Positions 34,296 through 43,947 of a DNA stretch of 64,000 nt are shown here, piece after piece. Position 1 is the stretch's first letter. Every line of letters starts with the position of its first letter. The DNA lies in the NCBI RefSeq assembly GCF_031326345.1, contig NZ_CP133671.1, forward strand, positions 2,728,001-2,792,000. Reading direction: 5' to 3'. Origin of the DNA: Aureispira sp. CCB-E (GTDB taxonomy: Bacteria; Bacteroidota; Bacteroidia; Chitinophagales; Saprospiraceae). The notes beneath the pieces are model-generated. The model saw nothing but the letters and a program-made list of their open reading frames with translations, searched no databases and was not told the origin of the DNA. Both the position numbers and the translations under genes were made by a program.

Positions 34296-36908
34296 TTAAA
34301 ACAAAGTGTTTTGTTTGTCTTCTTCAGTAGCTTCCTTTTTAGAAGCTTTAGCCTTTGCTTTAGCATCATCATCTTCTTCCGAAGGTTCAATTTCTTTATG
34401 AATCGCTTTGACGCTAATAAGCTTGCTGTCACTTAATTTATTTCCTAAGGACTTCCATCCTTTTATATCAATGAAGTCCGTTAGTTTAAGTTCTCCTTCG
34501 ATACTCTTAGAACGTCCCGCTCGAACTTTGTATTCTACAACAGGGTTGGGATGTAGAGAGCCAAAGAGCAATTTGGTGCTAACATATTCATTGGGTAGAA
34601 AGTTGAATTTTTGATTCAACGTATTGGTTTCAATATTAAAGCGCTTAACGTATGTAGATTTGCGTTCCCCATCGTAGTGTATAGAGGAAACGACCATATC
34701 CTTATGCCATTTTCTGAGTTCGATAATTGTTTTGGGATCAAATCGATTGGTCAATTCATAATTGGTTAATTCATAGGACCCGTCTTGATACAATGCAATA
34801 ATTTTATCTTCTTCCTCAAACGCACCAACGTATTTCCCATAAGCAGAAGAATTGATACGCCCAGTTGTATCATCATACCAAATTTTGATAGCTCCTAGCG
34901 TTGAAGTTCCCTGTTGTGTAACTTTGATTTTTCGAATTGGATACTTAGTAATAATGTTTCCCCTAGAACTGCGACCTTTGACTGCTAATTCTGCAAAGTC
35001 ATATTCAAATTCTTTCTTTTTGGCGCTACAGCTCTGAGTCAATTGCACACTGATAATCTCAGCTTCACCATTAGGATTGGCAGAAAAATGCAGCACTTTG
35101 GACTTTTCTATTTTAGAGGCAACAGGATATTGTTTGTCTCTAGTAATAGCGGAAACATTGAAGCGTTTGGCATAGTTGACCCCTTTGTTGAGATCCGCAT
35201 AAACCATATTATAAACCATTCGTTTGTCTCCCTTTTTCCAAATGGCGACATGAAGAGGATGTTTACCAATAAACACCTTGTCAGCAATACGAACAACTTT
35301 GTAACTACCATCTTTGTAGAATACAATCACATCATCAATATCAGAACACTCTGAAATAAACTCATCTTTTTTGAGACCATAGCCCATAAAACCTTCGGCT
35401 CTATTGATATAGAGTTTGGCATTATTAACGACCACACTTGCCGCGTTAATGGTTCCAAAATTGGTGATTTCTGTTTTGCGTTCTCTACCTTTCCCATACT
35501 TTTGCAAAAGGTCTTTGTAATAAGCAATTGTATATTCAACAATATGAATTAAATGATGTTCAACTTCTTTTAATTCCTCTTCAATGGCTTTGAGTAGCTC
35601 ATCAGCTTTGAATTTATTGTATTTAGAGATGCGCTTGATTTTAATTTCAGTCAATCGAATCAAGTCATCTTCAACCACCTCTCGCTTTAGGTTCTTTATA
35701 AATGGCTTTAGACCATTATCAATCGCCTCTAGTACTTCTTCCCAAGATTCACAATCCTCAATGTCTTGATAAATTTTATTCTCAATAAAGATTTTTTCCA
35801 AGCTTGATTGATGCCATTTATCTTCTAATTCCTTTTTGCGAATTTTCAATTCCCACTCTAACAAAAATTGAGTTTGATCGGTACAAATTTGTAACAATTC
35901 CTCAACAGTAGTAAATACAGGAGTGTCCTCATTAATAGTACACGCATTGGGCGAAATAGAAATTTCACAATCGGTAAAGGCATATAGCGCATCCATGGTC
36001 ATTTCAGGAGAAGCTCCAGATGGCAATTCAACCGAGATTTCCACATCAGCCGCCGTATTATCAATGACCTTTTTAATCTTAATTTTATTCTTATTATTAG
36101 CTTTGATAATACTATCTATAACACCTGTCGTAGTCGTGCCATAAGGAATTTCTGTGATAGTCAAGTGCCTTTTATCAATGATATTAATTTTGGCACGAAC
36201 ACGAACTTTACCACCTCGTTTACCACCATTATAGTTAGAGAAGTCAGCTAGCCCTCCAGTATGGAAATCAGGGAAGATTTGAACTTTTTTGCCTTTTAGT
36301 AAACTAATAGAAGCTTTTATTAATTCGACAAAATTATGAGGCAGTATCTTGGTCGAAAGTCCGACAGCAATACCCTCTACACCTTGTGCTAGTAACAATG
36401 GAAACTTCATAGGAAGCATGATTGGCTCCTTCTTTCGACCATCGTAGGACAATTGAAAATTAGTTGTCTTAGGGTTAAATGCAATATCTAGTGCAAATTT
36501 TGATAAACGAGCCTCGATGTAACGAGAAGCCGCTGCACGGTCTCCTGTTCTGACATCTCCCCAGTTCCCTTGACAATCAATCATTAGGTCTTTTTGACCA
36601 ATATGAACCAAAGCATCTCCAATCGCAGCATCACCATGTGGATGAAATTGCATTGTTTGCCCAATAATATTAGCAACTTTATGAAAACGACCATCATTCA
36701 TTAAGAACATAGAATGCAAAATCCTTCTCTGAACAGGTTTTAGACCATCCTGTGCGGTAGGTATGGCACGTTCTAAAATAACATAGGAGGCATAATCTAG
36801 AAAGTAATCTTTATACATATCCTCAATAACATCTATTTGTGTCACTTTAGAGGCGTCTATTTCATTTTCTTCTAAATTATCGTCTAAGTTTTCGTTGTTT
36901 TCTTCCAT
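34296..36908 (-). CDS. parC: DNA topoisomerase IV subunit A
   Basis: The breakage-reunion subunit of a type IIA topoisomerase, acting in chromosome decatenation. The N-terminal core is unmistakable: RAIPTAQDGLKPVQRRIL, FHPHGDAAIGDAL and AAASRYIEARLS, with the catalytic Tyr130. The C-terminal half has beta-pinwheel-like repeats and a charged tail (KAKASKKEATEEDKQ). I favour ParC over GyrA from the overall Bacteroidota pattern (HPHGDAAIGD, long N-terminal acidic tail); the GyrA-box motif is not obvious. The partner parE is not in the window. Both neighbours are separated by clear intergenic gaps. Confidence 0.85.
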   Translation of the reverse strand: MEENNENLDDNLEENEIDASKVTQIDVIEDMYKDYFLDYASYVILERAIPTAQDGLKPVQRRILHSMFLMNDGRFHKVANIIGQTMQFHPHGDAAIGDALVHIGQKDLMIDCQGNWGDVRTGDRAAASRYIEARLSKFALDIAFNPKTTNFQLSYDGRKKEPIMLPMKFPLLLAQGVEGIAVGLSTKILPHNFVELIKASISLLKGKKVQIFPDFHTGGLADFSNYNGGKRGGKVRVRAKINIIDKRHLTITEIPYGTTTTGVIDSIIKANNKNKIKIKKVIDNTAADVEISVELPSGASPEMTMDALYAFTDCEISISPNACTINEDTPVFTTVEELLQICTDQTQFLLEWELKIRKKELEDKWHQSSLEKIFIENKIYQDIEDCESWEEVLEAIDNGLKPFIKNLKREVVEDDLIRLTEIKIKRISKYNKFKADELLKAIEEELKEVEHHLIHIVEYTIAYYKDLLQKYGKGRERKTEITNFGTINAASVVVNNAKLYINRAEGFMGYGLKKDEFISECSDIDDVIVFYKDGSYKVVRIADKVFIGKHPLHVAIWKKGDKRMVYNMVYADLNKGVNYAKRFNVSAITRDKQYPVASKIEKSKVLHFSANPNGEAEIISVQLTQSCSAKKKEFEYDFAELAVKGRSSRGNIITKYPIRKIKVTQQGTSTLGAIKIWYDDTTGRINSSAYGKYVGAFEEEDKIIALYQDGSYELTNYELTNRFDPKTIIELRKWHKDMVVSSIHYDGERKSTYVKRFNIETNTLNQKFNFLPNEYVSTKLLFGSLHPNPVVEYKVRAGRSKSIEGELKLTDFIDIKGWKSLGNKLSDSKLISVKAIHKEIEPSEEDDDAKAKAKASKKEATEEDKQNTLF

Positions 36909-37380
36909 TCTAGTTTATTAATTATAGAATATGATTTTTTGATATATTTAGTAGCTGATTAAATACATCAATTCATTTAAAGGGATTTTGAGAACACGAA
37001 TATACAACTTTTTGTTTGTTTTTGCATAAAAAAGCAACAGAAAGTGTCACTTTTTTGTTTTATGTTTTCACTATTGTAAACAAATAAGAGATTTTAGGAT
37101 GTGTGTTATATATAAGAGTCTGCTTGCTGCTTGGCTAACGAATGTTTTTACAATAGTTCGTTGAAACCATACAGTAGCAACGCAGTTAAACAACGAACTA
37201 CTATTTTTAAAGAAAAGAAATAAAATAAATAGGTGTTTTTTTTATACCAATAGATGATGGTATTATTTTATGAATATTAGTAACTTATTGCAATAGATCA
37301 TCGTATGATAATAGGATGTAATGATCAAGACCTCCCCTTATACTACAATATAATTATTGTTAATTTAATCTTATTATACA
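36909..37380. other. Divergent intergenic region between parC and the CpeT-like gene
   Basis: Apart from the short repeat copy at 37152-37205, this AT-rich gap shows no gene or clear promoter that I can defend. Confidence 0.4.
37152..37205. repeat. Minimal (54-bp) copy of the interspersed repeat
   Basis: AATAGTTCGTTG on the left and CAACGAACTACTATT on the right form inverted ends around ACCATACAGTAGCAACGCAG. This is the shortest copy with both ends and shows that the ends and the GTAGCA module can exist without the hairpin. Confidence 0.65.
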
Positions 37381-38160
37381 ATGAACCGTCTCAAAAAATC
37401 AACCATTTTGTTCCTTATGTCAGCTTTTAGTATCGCAATGGTATCCTGTGCAGGGAATAAAGAAGTATCTGAAAAATCAAATAGCAAAGAAAAAGGTGTT
37501 TTTGTACGAGGAGTAGATAGCCGACAGGATGAAACCTATAGCGTTATCAAGGGAAGCGTAAAACGCCTACATTCTATTATGTGTGGTAAATTTGTACAAT
37601 ACAACACAGCTTTAGATCCCGAAGGAAAAAAATATTCTACATGGCTAATTAATGAAGGGCAAGATAGTGTAGTTGTTTACCATTTGCCTGTTGGTAATCC
37701 TAACAAAGAAGGTTATTGGATGTACAACTGTCAAGTGATGACTAGTTTGCCGAATAAGCCTCTGCATGCGACTTTTTCTAAACTGGTAGAAATTAATAGA
37801 GATACTATTCAGGCGGTTTATTATGATCTACCTGAAGATTTTGAGGCATCCTTGGAAGATATGTTGTCAAGTCCTAAAAAAGCATTTGAATCAGTTAATT
37901 TACTAGAGTTGAAAGAATCGGAAGGGGCAGAAGTCGTTTACGTAAGAGAGTCGCCTATCCATTATAAGGGGGAAACCAGGTGGTTTGCTGATGAGCGAGA
38001 GACCAATGAAGGTGGTTTTGTAGCGACTTATTTCTTAGTTCGCCCACAAATGATGGTTTTTGGAAGTAATGTGTACAACAAAGACAAGGAATATCTTGGA
38101 CAAACGCAAGGAGAACGTTTAAAGAAAGACGCAATGATTAATCCAAGTTATTTGCGATAA
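37381..38160 (+). CDS. CpeT/CpcT-like lipoprotein
   Basis: A 259-residue lipoprotein with lipobox MVSC (Cys23). The mature part has the layout of the CpeT/CpcT fold: an N-terminal M-x-G-x-F segment (MCGKFVQYN), a VVVYHLPVGNPNKEGYWMY strand pair, PLHATFSKLVEINRDTIQAVYYDLPE, and a C-terminal strand series ending GQTQGERLKKD. In cyanobacteria this fold attaches bilins to phycobiliproteins, but Bacteroidota homologues have no such substrate and their role is unknown. The assignment is by pattern and moderate only. The gene stands alone, 165 bp before truB. Confidence 0.5.
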   Translation: MNRLKKSTILFLMSAFSIAMVSCAGNKEVSEKSNSKEKGVFVRGVDSRQDETYSVIKGSVKRLHSIMCGKFVQYNTALDPEGKKYSTWLINEGQDSVVVYHLPVGNPNKEGYWMYNCQVMTSLPNKPLHATFSKLVEINRDTIQAVYYDLPEDFEASLEDMLSSPKKAFESVNLLELKESEGAEVVYVRESPIHYKGETRWFADERETNEGGFVATYFLVRPQMMVFGSNVYNKDKEYLGQTQGERLKKDAMINPSYLR

Positions 38161-38325
38161 CTATCAAGTCCCTAGTTTGCTAAGTTGACTTCTCTTGTCA
38201 TCAAACGGTTAACAATAATGTATTTTATTCGGATAAAAAAAACACGCTTTTCAAGGAAGTATTACTATAAATAATGTAATTTGTGCCCTCTTAAAATTTA
38301 CTGTTTAGATTGATAACATAAAACA

Positions 38326-39048
38326 ATGGTGCCTGGTCAGAAATATGATTTTAAAGAAGGAGCAACTCTTTTAGTAGACAAGCCTTTAGAGTGGACTTCT
38401 TTTGATGTGGTTAATAAAATTCGTTACGCATTAAAAAAAGCATTGGGTGTACGCAAGATTAAAGTAGGACATGCTGGGACTTTAGACCCGTTGGCTACCG
38501 GTTTGTTGATTATTTGTACAGGTAAGTTTACGAAGAAAATTGAAACCTACCAAAGCCAATATAAGGTATATGATGGAAGTATTCGTTTGGGGGCTACAAC
38601 CCCTTCTTACGATGCAGAAACAGCTGTTAATGAGATTTTTCCATTAGACAACATTACCCCTGAAATGATTGCGAGTAATGTGCCACATTTCGTGGGAGAA
38701 ATAGAGCAAATTCCGCCAATGTTTTCTGCAATCAAAGTAGATGGTCAACCTTTGTATAAAAAAGCACGAAAAGGACAGGAGGTAAAGGTGAAATCGAGAA
38801 AAGTGACCATTCACGATTTTAAAATAACGAATATTCGTTTTCCTGACTTGGATTTTGAGGTGAAGTGCAGCAAAGGGACTTATATCCGTTCTCTAGCGCA
38901 TGATTTTGGACAAAAATTGGACAATGGTGCTTATTTAACAAAATTAAGACGCACACAAATAGGAGAGCACACTTTGAAAGATGCTTGGCAATTGGATGAT
39001 TTAATTACACACATTCAAGAAAATTATCATCCAGAAGTGACAGAATAA
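38326..39048 (+). CDS. truB: tRNA pseudouridine(55) synthase TruB
   Basis: It converts U55 in the T-loop of tRNAs to pseudouridine. The catalytic Asp54 lies in GHAGTLDPLATGLL, preceded by LLVDKPLEWTSFDVVNKIR; KGTYIRSLAHDFG is the second conserved motif. At 240 residues it lacks the C-terminal PUA domain of longer TruB proteins, which is normal for Bacteroidota. The stop codon is only 10 bp from the stop of the convergent glycerophosphodiesterase gene, with no room for a terminator between them. Confidence 0.93.
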   Translation: MVPGQKYDFKEGATLLVDKPLEWTSFDVVNKIRYALKKALGVRKIKVGHAGTLDPLATGLLIICTGKFTKKIETYQSQYKVYDGSIRLGATTPSYDAETAVNEIFPLDNITPEMIASNVPHFVGEIEQIPPMFSAIKVDGQPLYKKARKGQEVKVKSRKVTIHDFKITNIRFPDLDFEVKCSKGTYIRSLAHDFGQKLDNGAYLTKLRRTQIGEHTLKDAWQLDDLITHIQENYHPEVTE

Positions 39049-39058
39049 ATTTTCACTT

Positions 39059-39886
39059 TTAGCGATATGTTTGCCATATTTCTGCTACTCTATCTGGATA
39101 ATCCGAAATCAAACCATTGACCCCCATTTGGATTAATCGGTCAATATCTGCTTTTTCATTAACAGTCCAAGGAATAACTTGGATGTTATTGGCATTGGCG
39201 TAATCCATCATAGCGGCATCAATTTGCTTAAAATAAGGACCATAAACAGGTGGTTGGAAACCTAAGTCGGTCATGTTTTCTTCTATACTTTTATCGTTAT
39301 CAACCAAAAATGATAACCGTAGGTTTGGAGCTAAGTGGCGTGCTATCTGCATACATTCGATATCAAAAGATTGAAATTGACTGCGATGCAGCACATTTTT
39401 TTCTTTTAAAATATCAATGATTAAGGTAGTAAATTCGAGACCATTTGGATGAAATAGACCATCGTCTTTAGGATGGCGTTTGACTTCGATATTGTAAGCG
39501 ATTGGTAATAGACCATTTAGTGTCGTATATGCTTCCATGGCATCAATCATATCTCGCAACGAAGGTTTGTAGGTGCGCATTGGCTTTTGAGAGGGGAAAC
39601 GAGGGTGTCCAATACTTCCACAATCAATTTGCTTTATTTGGGCATAGGTCATTTGGTACAAATTGTACTCTTTTTCATTGGAGGGATTTAGCGCTTTACC
39701 ATCAGGAGCCAAGCAAATTTCATGATTTAACCAAGGTTCATGGGAAACTAAAACTTCCTTGTCTTTAGTAACTACAACATCCATTTCTAAGAAATGACAG
39801 CCCATGTCAATTGCTTTGTAAAAAGCAGGAATTGTATTTTCGGGTAAATATCCTCTACAACCTCTATGTCCGTGTATTGTAAACAT
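39059..39886 (-). CDS. Glycerophosphodiester phosphodiesterase
   Basis: It hydrolyses glycerophosphodiesters (deacylated phospholipids) to glycerol 3-phosphate and an alcohol. The GDPD TIM-barrel motifs are intact: HGHRGCRGYLPENT at the N-terminus (His7, Arg8), LEMDVVVTKD (Glu34, Asp36), VSHEP (His49), and the C-terminal IQVIPWTVNE and GLISDYPDR. I start it at the ATG at 39886 because the barrel begins immediately after. The ATG at 39970 would add 28 residues with a short hydrophobic stretch and cannot be excluded. It follows the agmatinase-like gene on the same strand. Confidence 0.88.
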   Translation of the reverse strand: MFTIHGHRGCRGYLPENTIPAFYKAIDMGCHFLEMDVVVTKDKEVLVSHEPWLNHEICLAPDGKALNPSNEKEYNLYQMTYAQIKQIDCGSIGHPRFPSQKPMRTYKPSLRDMIDAMEAYTTLNGLLPIAYNIEVKRHPKDDGLFHPNGLEFTTLIIDILKEKNVLHRSQFQSFDIECMQIARHLAPNLRLSFLVDNDKSIEENMTDLGFQPPVYGPYFKQIDAAMMDYANANNIQVIPWTVNEKADIDRLIQMGVNGLISDYPDRVAEIWQTYR

Positions 39887-39995
39887 TGCAACTAAGATTA
39901 ATGATAAAAAAGAAGGGGTACTTTTGTTCTTTAAGTGCTTTGGCATATTGGGCATACTACTGATGCCCAATATATAATGTTTTTGTTGGGTAGAG

Positions 39996-41015
39996 CTACA
40001 AACAACGCCCCAACAGGACGGCTAATTTGTACAAAATGCGTGCCCCAACATTACCATCCCACTCACTAGCACTGCCCACTTCACACAAATCAAAGCCAAT
40101 AATGCGTCGACCACTATTGATAATTTGATGCAACAAATGGACAGCTTCCATATATTCTAACCCCTCAGGAACGGGAGTGCCTGTATGAGGGCACAGTTTG
40201 GGATCTAACCCATCAATGTCAAAACTAATATATACTTTGGGCGGTAAGGAGTCAATGATTTGTTGGCAAATTTCGTGGTAAGTTTGAAATTGTGCATAAA
40301 GTTGCTCTCGAATATAATTAACTCCATATAGCGTGATTCTATCGTTATGGGCATGAGCATAGTCAAATTCTGCCTGACAAGCATCTCGTACCCCAACTTG
40401 TGTCAGTTGTGTGATTTGTGGAATTTGTTCCAAAGCATTATAAAAAATAGAGGCATGAGAATAGGTAAATCCCTCGTAAGCAGCACGTAGGTCACAATGG
40501 GCATCAATTTGCAAAATACCAAATTCTCCTTCCTGTTCTGCTAATGCTTTTAGGTAGCCTAAAGGAACACTATGTTCGCCCCCAACTAAGCCTACTTTTT
40601 TCCCTTTTTTTAAAAATGCTTTGCTTTGCTCGTAGACCCAATTGTTGAGTTGCTCTGAATTTTGATTGACTTGTTGTACTAAGTTGGGATCCGAAGCTTT
40701 TGCTTGCTCTAGATTGTCAATATGTTGCGTTGCCAATTGGCGAGTTGAGTCGCTCAATGCTTGTATGCTCGCATCTACTGGCATCATATAAATGGGCGTC
40801 TCCCATGCATTGCCAAACTTCCAATCTACTAAGTCCAATTGATAAGAAGCCTCTAGAATATTGCTAGGTCCTAGAGCTGTTCCCGCAGCATAAGAAACCG
40901 TAGCTTCCCAAGGCACTGGAAGAAGTATAATTTTAGCGTTTTCTTGATCGTAAGGCAATCCAATAAAATTACCGTTTTTAATGGCATAGCCACTAGGATC
41001 AAAGTCTTTTTGCAT
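39996..41015 (-). CDS. Agmatinase/arginase-family ureohydrolase
   Basis: A manganese ureohydrolase that removes urea from agmatine, arginine or a related guanidino compound. All six metal ligands are visible (numbering from the ATG at 41015): His148 in GGEHS, Asp171, His173 and Asp175 in DAHCDLR, and Asp266 and Asp268 in SFDIDGLDP. The 339-residue length has a longer N-terminal part than SpeB. The pattern is that of Bacteroidota proteins labelled agmatinase or formimidoylglutamase, so the substrate is not fixed. The ATG at 41090 would add 25 residues with no family support. Confidence 0.85.
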   Translation of the reverse strand: MQKDFDPSGYAIKNGNFIGLPYDQENAKIILLPVPWEATVSYAAGTALGPSNILEASYQLDLVDWKFGNAWETPIYMMPVDASIQALSDSTRQLATQHIDNLEQAKASDPNLVQQVNQNSEQLNNWVYEQSKAFLKKGKKVGLVGGEHSVPLGYLKALAEQEGEFGILQIDAHCDLRAAYEGFTYSHASIFYNALEQIPQITQLTQVGVRDACQAEFDYAHAHNDRITLYGVNYIREQLYAQFQTYHEICQQIIDSLPPKVYISFDIDGLDPKLCPHTGTPVPEGLEYMEAVHLLHQIINSGRRIIGFDLCEVGSASEWDGNVGARILYKLAVLLGRCL

Positions 41016-41149
41016 GAATATGAAATTTAATAATTGACGAAAATGAAAAAGTTGATAAAGTCTTTTATTTTTAAGTAGAGATATTGCCAAAGAACGGTAA
41101 TAATCTTAATACTTGCAATCTAATTTAAAATTACTTTGTTAGATATTCG

Positions 41150-41262
41150 TACTTAGATGCGCTGCTACTTCGTGGTAGTTCGCTACGCTCATGAGGTCAC
41201 AAGCTTAGTTAGCTACGCTGCTACTACGTGGTATTTCGTGAGCGCTGAGCAGTTGATTATTA
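41150..41262. repeat. Composite copy of the interspersed repeat
   Basis: Two GCTGCTACTxCGTGGT modules (starting 41153 and 41209) flank AGTTCGCTACGCTCATGAGG and CACAAGCTTAG. A TTTCGTGAGCGCTGAGCAGT end follows. The order matches the modules of the copies at 19151 and 31160, rearranged. Confidence 0.65.
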
Positions 41263-41449
41263 ATTCTTTAAGGAAAGAAGTGGTAAAATGTACTATATTG
41301 ATAATTAGGGTAGCACGATTTTGCTACGAAGTAATTTAGATACAGCAATTATCGGTTTGTTTATTTTTTAATATGTTTTCTCTAATAGAATTAATAGTAG
41401 GCTAACTATCATTAATTTACAATTAATTTGCTTGTTGGGTATTATGGAA

Positions 41450-41592
41450 ATTTGTTATGACATCTGGCTAAGTTTTCGTGATTTTTTATAGTTGCGACCG
41501 AAGGGAAGCAATCCGAAGGACCTCTGGCATTATAAAAAATAGAAAACCCGAAGGCTCAGCGAAGCTAATTAGTCAGTAAATGTCATGCAAAT
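41450..41592. repeat. Imperfect 143-bp palindromic element
   Basis: The outer arms ATTTGTTATGACAT and ATGTCATGCAAAT are inverted copies. The inner arms (GTTTTC, then ATTTTTTATA, against TATAAAAAAT, then GAAAAC) also pair. The centre carries repeated CCGAAGG motifs. The structure is MITE-like and contains no open frame of interest. Confidence 0.5.
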
Positions 41593-41615
41593 TGGAATAT
41601 AAACCCTAGATTTTG

Positions 41616-41658
41616 GTTCTTTTATCAATGAACCCGAAGGCTCACGCAGTAAAAGAAC
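41616..41658. repeat. Inverted repeat with CCCGAAGGCTCA in the loop
   Basis: A perfect 9-bp stem (GTTCTTTTA with TAAAAGAAC) encloses a loop containing CCCGAAGGCTCA, the same 12-mer found in the neighbouring palindrome near 41547. Confidence 0.5.
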
Positions 41659-41746
41659 AAAAAAACAGCATTTTTAGCTCTCATATTAAACTTTTTTACA
41701 AACCGAGAATAACTGATTTAGATATTAAAAGATACAAAAAAACGTT

Positions 41747-43027
41747 ATGGAAGCTAAGATTGACTTAAAAGAAGCGATGTCTATTGGGATTGGAGGAATG
41801 GTAGGTGGTGGCATTTTTGCTGTTTTAGGCTTGGCTGTTGGCTTAGCAAAAGGAGGAACACCTATTTCCTTTTTAATAGCAGGGTTGATTGCTTTGTTAA
41901 CTTCTTATAGTTATGTCAAGTTATCTTTAGTATACTCGGACAGAGGAGGAACCGTACGTTTTATTAATGAAGGATATGGCGTTGGTGTATTTAGTGGAGG
42001 AGCAAATAATTTGTTGTGGGTAAGTTATATTATCATGCTATCGTTGTATGCATCTGCATTTGGCTCTTATGCGCCTAATTTATGGCAAATAACATCAAAT
42101 GCAAATCTTAATTTTCATCTCTATGCTAGCAGTATTATTATAATTGCAACAATAATAAATTACTATAGCGCCAATGTTGTCTCAAAAATAGAATCTATCG
42201 CTGTTGTTGTAAAACTAGTTATTTTGCTATTCTTTATTTTGGTAGGATTGTATGGGTTAACAACAAGCGAACACCTCAATCAATTGGCTCCTTCGAGTTG
42301 GGAATCGCCATTGAGTTTGTTAGCAGGAGGCATGGTTATTTTTGTAGCATACGAAGGCTTTGAACTGATAGCGAATGCTGTTCCCGATATTAAAAATCCA
42401 AGCAGTAATATTCCCAAAGCATATTATGGCTCTATTATTTTTGTGATAATACTGTATGTTATTATTGCAGGTGTAACGGTTGGTTCATTGGGTTTTGATA
42501 CCATAAAAGATGCAGAGGATTATGTATTGGCAGAAGCGGCAAAACCCATTTTGGGGCAAATTGGTTTTACCATTATAACAATCGCAGCATTGATTTCTAC
42601 TTTTTCTGCTATCAATGCTTCATTGTATGGAGGAAGTCGAGTTAACTACGAAATTGCAGAAAAAGATGAATTGCCTCACCAATTTACATACAAATTTTGG
42701 AATCATCCTGTTGGGTTGGCTATAACAGCGATTTTGACACTGTTAATGGTTAATACATTAGAATTAGAAAGTATATCTACTGCTGGAAGTGTTGGCTTTT
42801 TATTGGTATTTGCTATTGTAAATTCGGTAGGTTTTAAGTTGTCCAATAAAACCAAAGGAAACGCTTTTGTTCCTGCTTTGGCTTGTGTGGCTTGTTTGGT
42901 AGCAATAATTGTCATGTTAGTACAGCATTATTCGACTAGCAAGTTAGATGTTTTTATCGCCTTGGGAGTGGTTGTCATTTGTTTTGTATTGGAATTTATT
43001 TATAAGAAAATAGAACAAAAATCATAA
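41747..43027 (+). CDS. APC-family amino acid permease
   Basis: A 426-residue inner-membrane transporter with about twelve hydrophobic segments. The first has the substrate-binding pattern of the APC superfamily (SIGIGGMVGGGIFAVLGLAVG). Later segments include GGMVIFVAYEGFELIANAVPDIKNPSSNIPKA, the conserved TM6 region. The substrate is not predictable beyond amino acid or amine. The C-terminus is basic and cytoplasmic. The next gene begins 3 bp after the stop, so the two form an operon. Confidence 0.85.
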   Translation: MEAKIDLKEAMSIGIGGMVGGGIFAVLGLAVGLAKGGTPISFLIAGLIALLTSYSYVKLSLVYSDRGGTVRFINEGYGVGVFSGGANNLLWVSYIIMLSLYASAFGSYAPNLWQITSNANLNFHLYASSIIIIATIINYYSANVVSKIESIAVVVKLVILLFFILVGLYGLTTSEHLNQLAPSSWESPLSLLAGGMVIFVAYEGFELIANAVPDIKNPSSNIPKAYYGSIIFVIILYVIIAGVTVGSLGFDTIKDAEDYVLAEAAKPILGQIGFTIITIAALISTFSAINASLYGGSRVNYEIAEKDELPHQFTYKFWNHPVGLAITAILTLLMVNTLELESISTAGSVGFLLVFAIVNSVGFKLSNKTKGNAFVPALACVACLVAIIVMLVQHYSTSKLDVFIALGVVVICFVLEFIYKKIEQKS

Positions 43028-43030
43028 GAG

Positions 43031-43873
43031 ATGGAAACTAGATATATCAAGACAAATGGCATTCAATTGCAAGTTAGAATGATAGGTCCATCAGATGGAA
43101 AGCCTATCTTTTTACTGCATGGATTTCCTGATTTTTGGTTTACGTGGGAAAAGCAAATGGAAGCGCTTGCTGCCAGTGGCTTTAGAGTTGTTGCACCCGA
43201 TCAACGAGGATACAATCACAGTGATAAACCTCTAGAAAAAGAGGCGTACCGTCAGCGTATACTTGCAGCAGATATTATGGGCTTGGCGGATGCGTTAGGC
43301 TATGATACAATAAGTTTGGCTGGACATGATTTTGGGGGTATTGTTGCTTGGGCTATAGCAACTTTGTATCCAACGCGAGTCCAAAAGCTGGCAATAATTA
43401 GTGCTCCTCATTTTTTGGCTAGCATGAAATATAGTAAAACGAATACATCTCAAAAATTTAAAAGTTGGTATGTCTTATTTTTTCAATTACCTTTTTTACC
43501 AGAACGATTGATCAAAGCATTTAACTACAGAGTGTTGCGAAAGAGTATGCCTAAATCTTTGTCACCTCAACTGTTAAAACGATACTTGTCTGCTTGGTCA
43601 CAACCCAATGCCATTCATACGATGGTCAATTGGTATCGAGGATTTGTAGATGGTGTTAAAAGTAGAGAAATACAGTATGGGCAAATTGACATTCCGACTC
43701 ATATTTTGTGGGGCGAGCAGGATAAGTATCTAGAAGTAGGGTTGGCAGAATTGAGCTTAAAACAATGTACAGAAGGACGTTTGACAGTTTTTGATAAAAC
43801 AAGTCATTGGGTAATGCACGAACGTTCAAATGAAGTTAATGCTATTTTGTTGAAGCATTTTAGTTCTTTGTAG
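43031..43873 (+). CDS. Alpha/beta hydrolase, epoxide-hydrolase-like
   Basis: A 280-residue alpha/beta-hydrolase. The motif HGFPDFWFTW (residues 30-39) is the HGxP oxyanion region of epoxide hydrolases, and the nucleophile is Asp100 in GHDFGG, which excludes ordinary serine esterases. The base is the His of TSHWVMHE. Haloalkane dehalogenases and fluoroacetate dehalogenases share this arrangement, so the exact reaction is open. There is no signal peptide. It is coupled to the permease upstream, and a terminator lies about 140 bp downstream. Confidence 0.82.
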   Translation: METRYIKTNGIQLQVRMIGPSDGKPIFLLHGFPDFWFTWEKQMEALAASGFRVVAPDQRGYNHSDKPLEKEAYRQRILAADIMGLADALGYDTISLAGHDFGGIVAWAIATLYPTRVQKLAIISAPHFLASMKYSKTNTSQKFKSWYVLFFQLPFLPERLIKAFNYRVLRKSMPKSLSPQLLKRYLSAWSQPNAIHTMVNWYRGFVDGVKSREIQYGQIDIPTHILWGEQDKYLEVGLAELSLKQCTEGRLTVFDKTSHWVMHERSNEVNAILLKHFSSL

Positions 43874-43947
43874 TATTGAATAAACTAGGTTACTATAATT
43901 GTATCAGGAACTTATTGGCTATACAGGACTCAAAAAATGGCACCGTA

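Larger units (their letters stand above)
41016..41746. other. Repeat-rich intergenic region
   Basis: About 730 bp between divergent genes, almost entirely non-coding. It holds a composite interspersed repeat (41150-41262), an imperfect 143-bp palindrome (41450-41592) and a further hairpin (41616-41658). A 60-residue open frame at 41157-41339 is made of repeat sequence. Confidence 0.6.

Noticed and set aside
36620-36660. Alanine at the quinolone-resistance position of ParC (HPHGDAAIGD)
   Set aside because: As far as I recall, Bacteroidota topoisomerase IV commonly has alanine here, so it is not evidence of selected resistance.
41157-41339. 60-residue plus-strand open frame
   Set aside because: It starts inside a composite copy of the repeat, and its translation follows repeat sequence.
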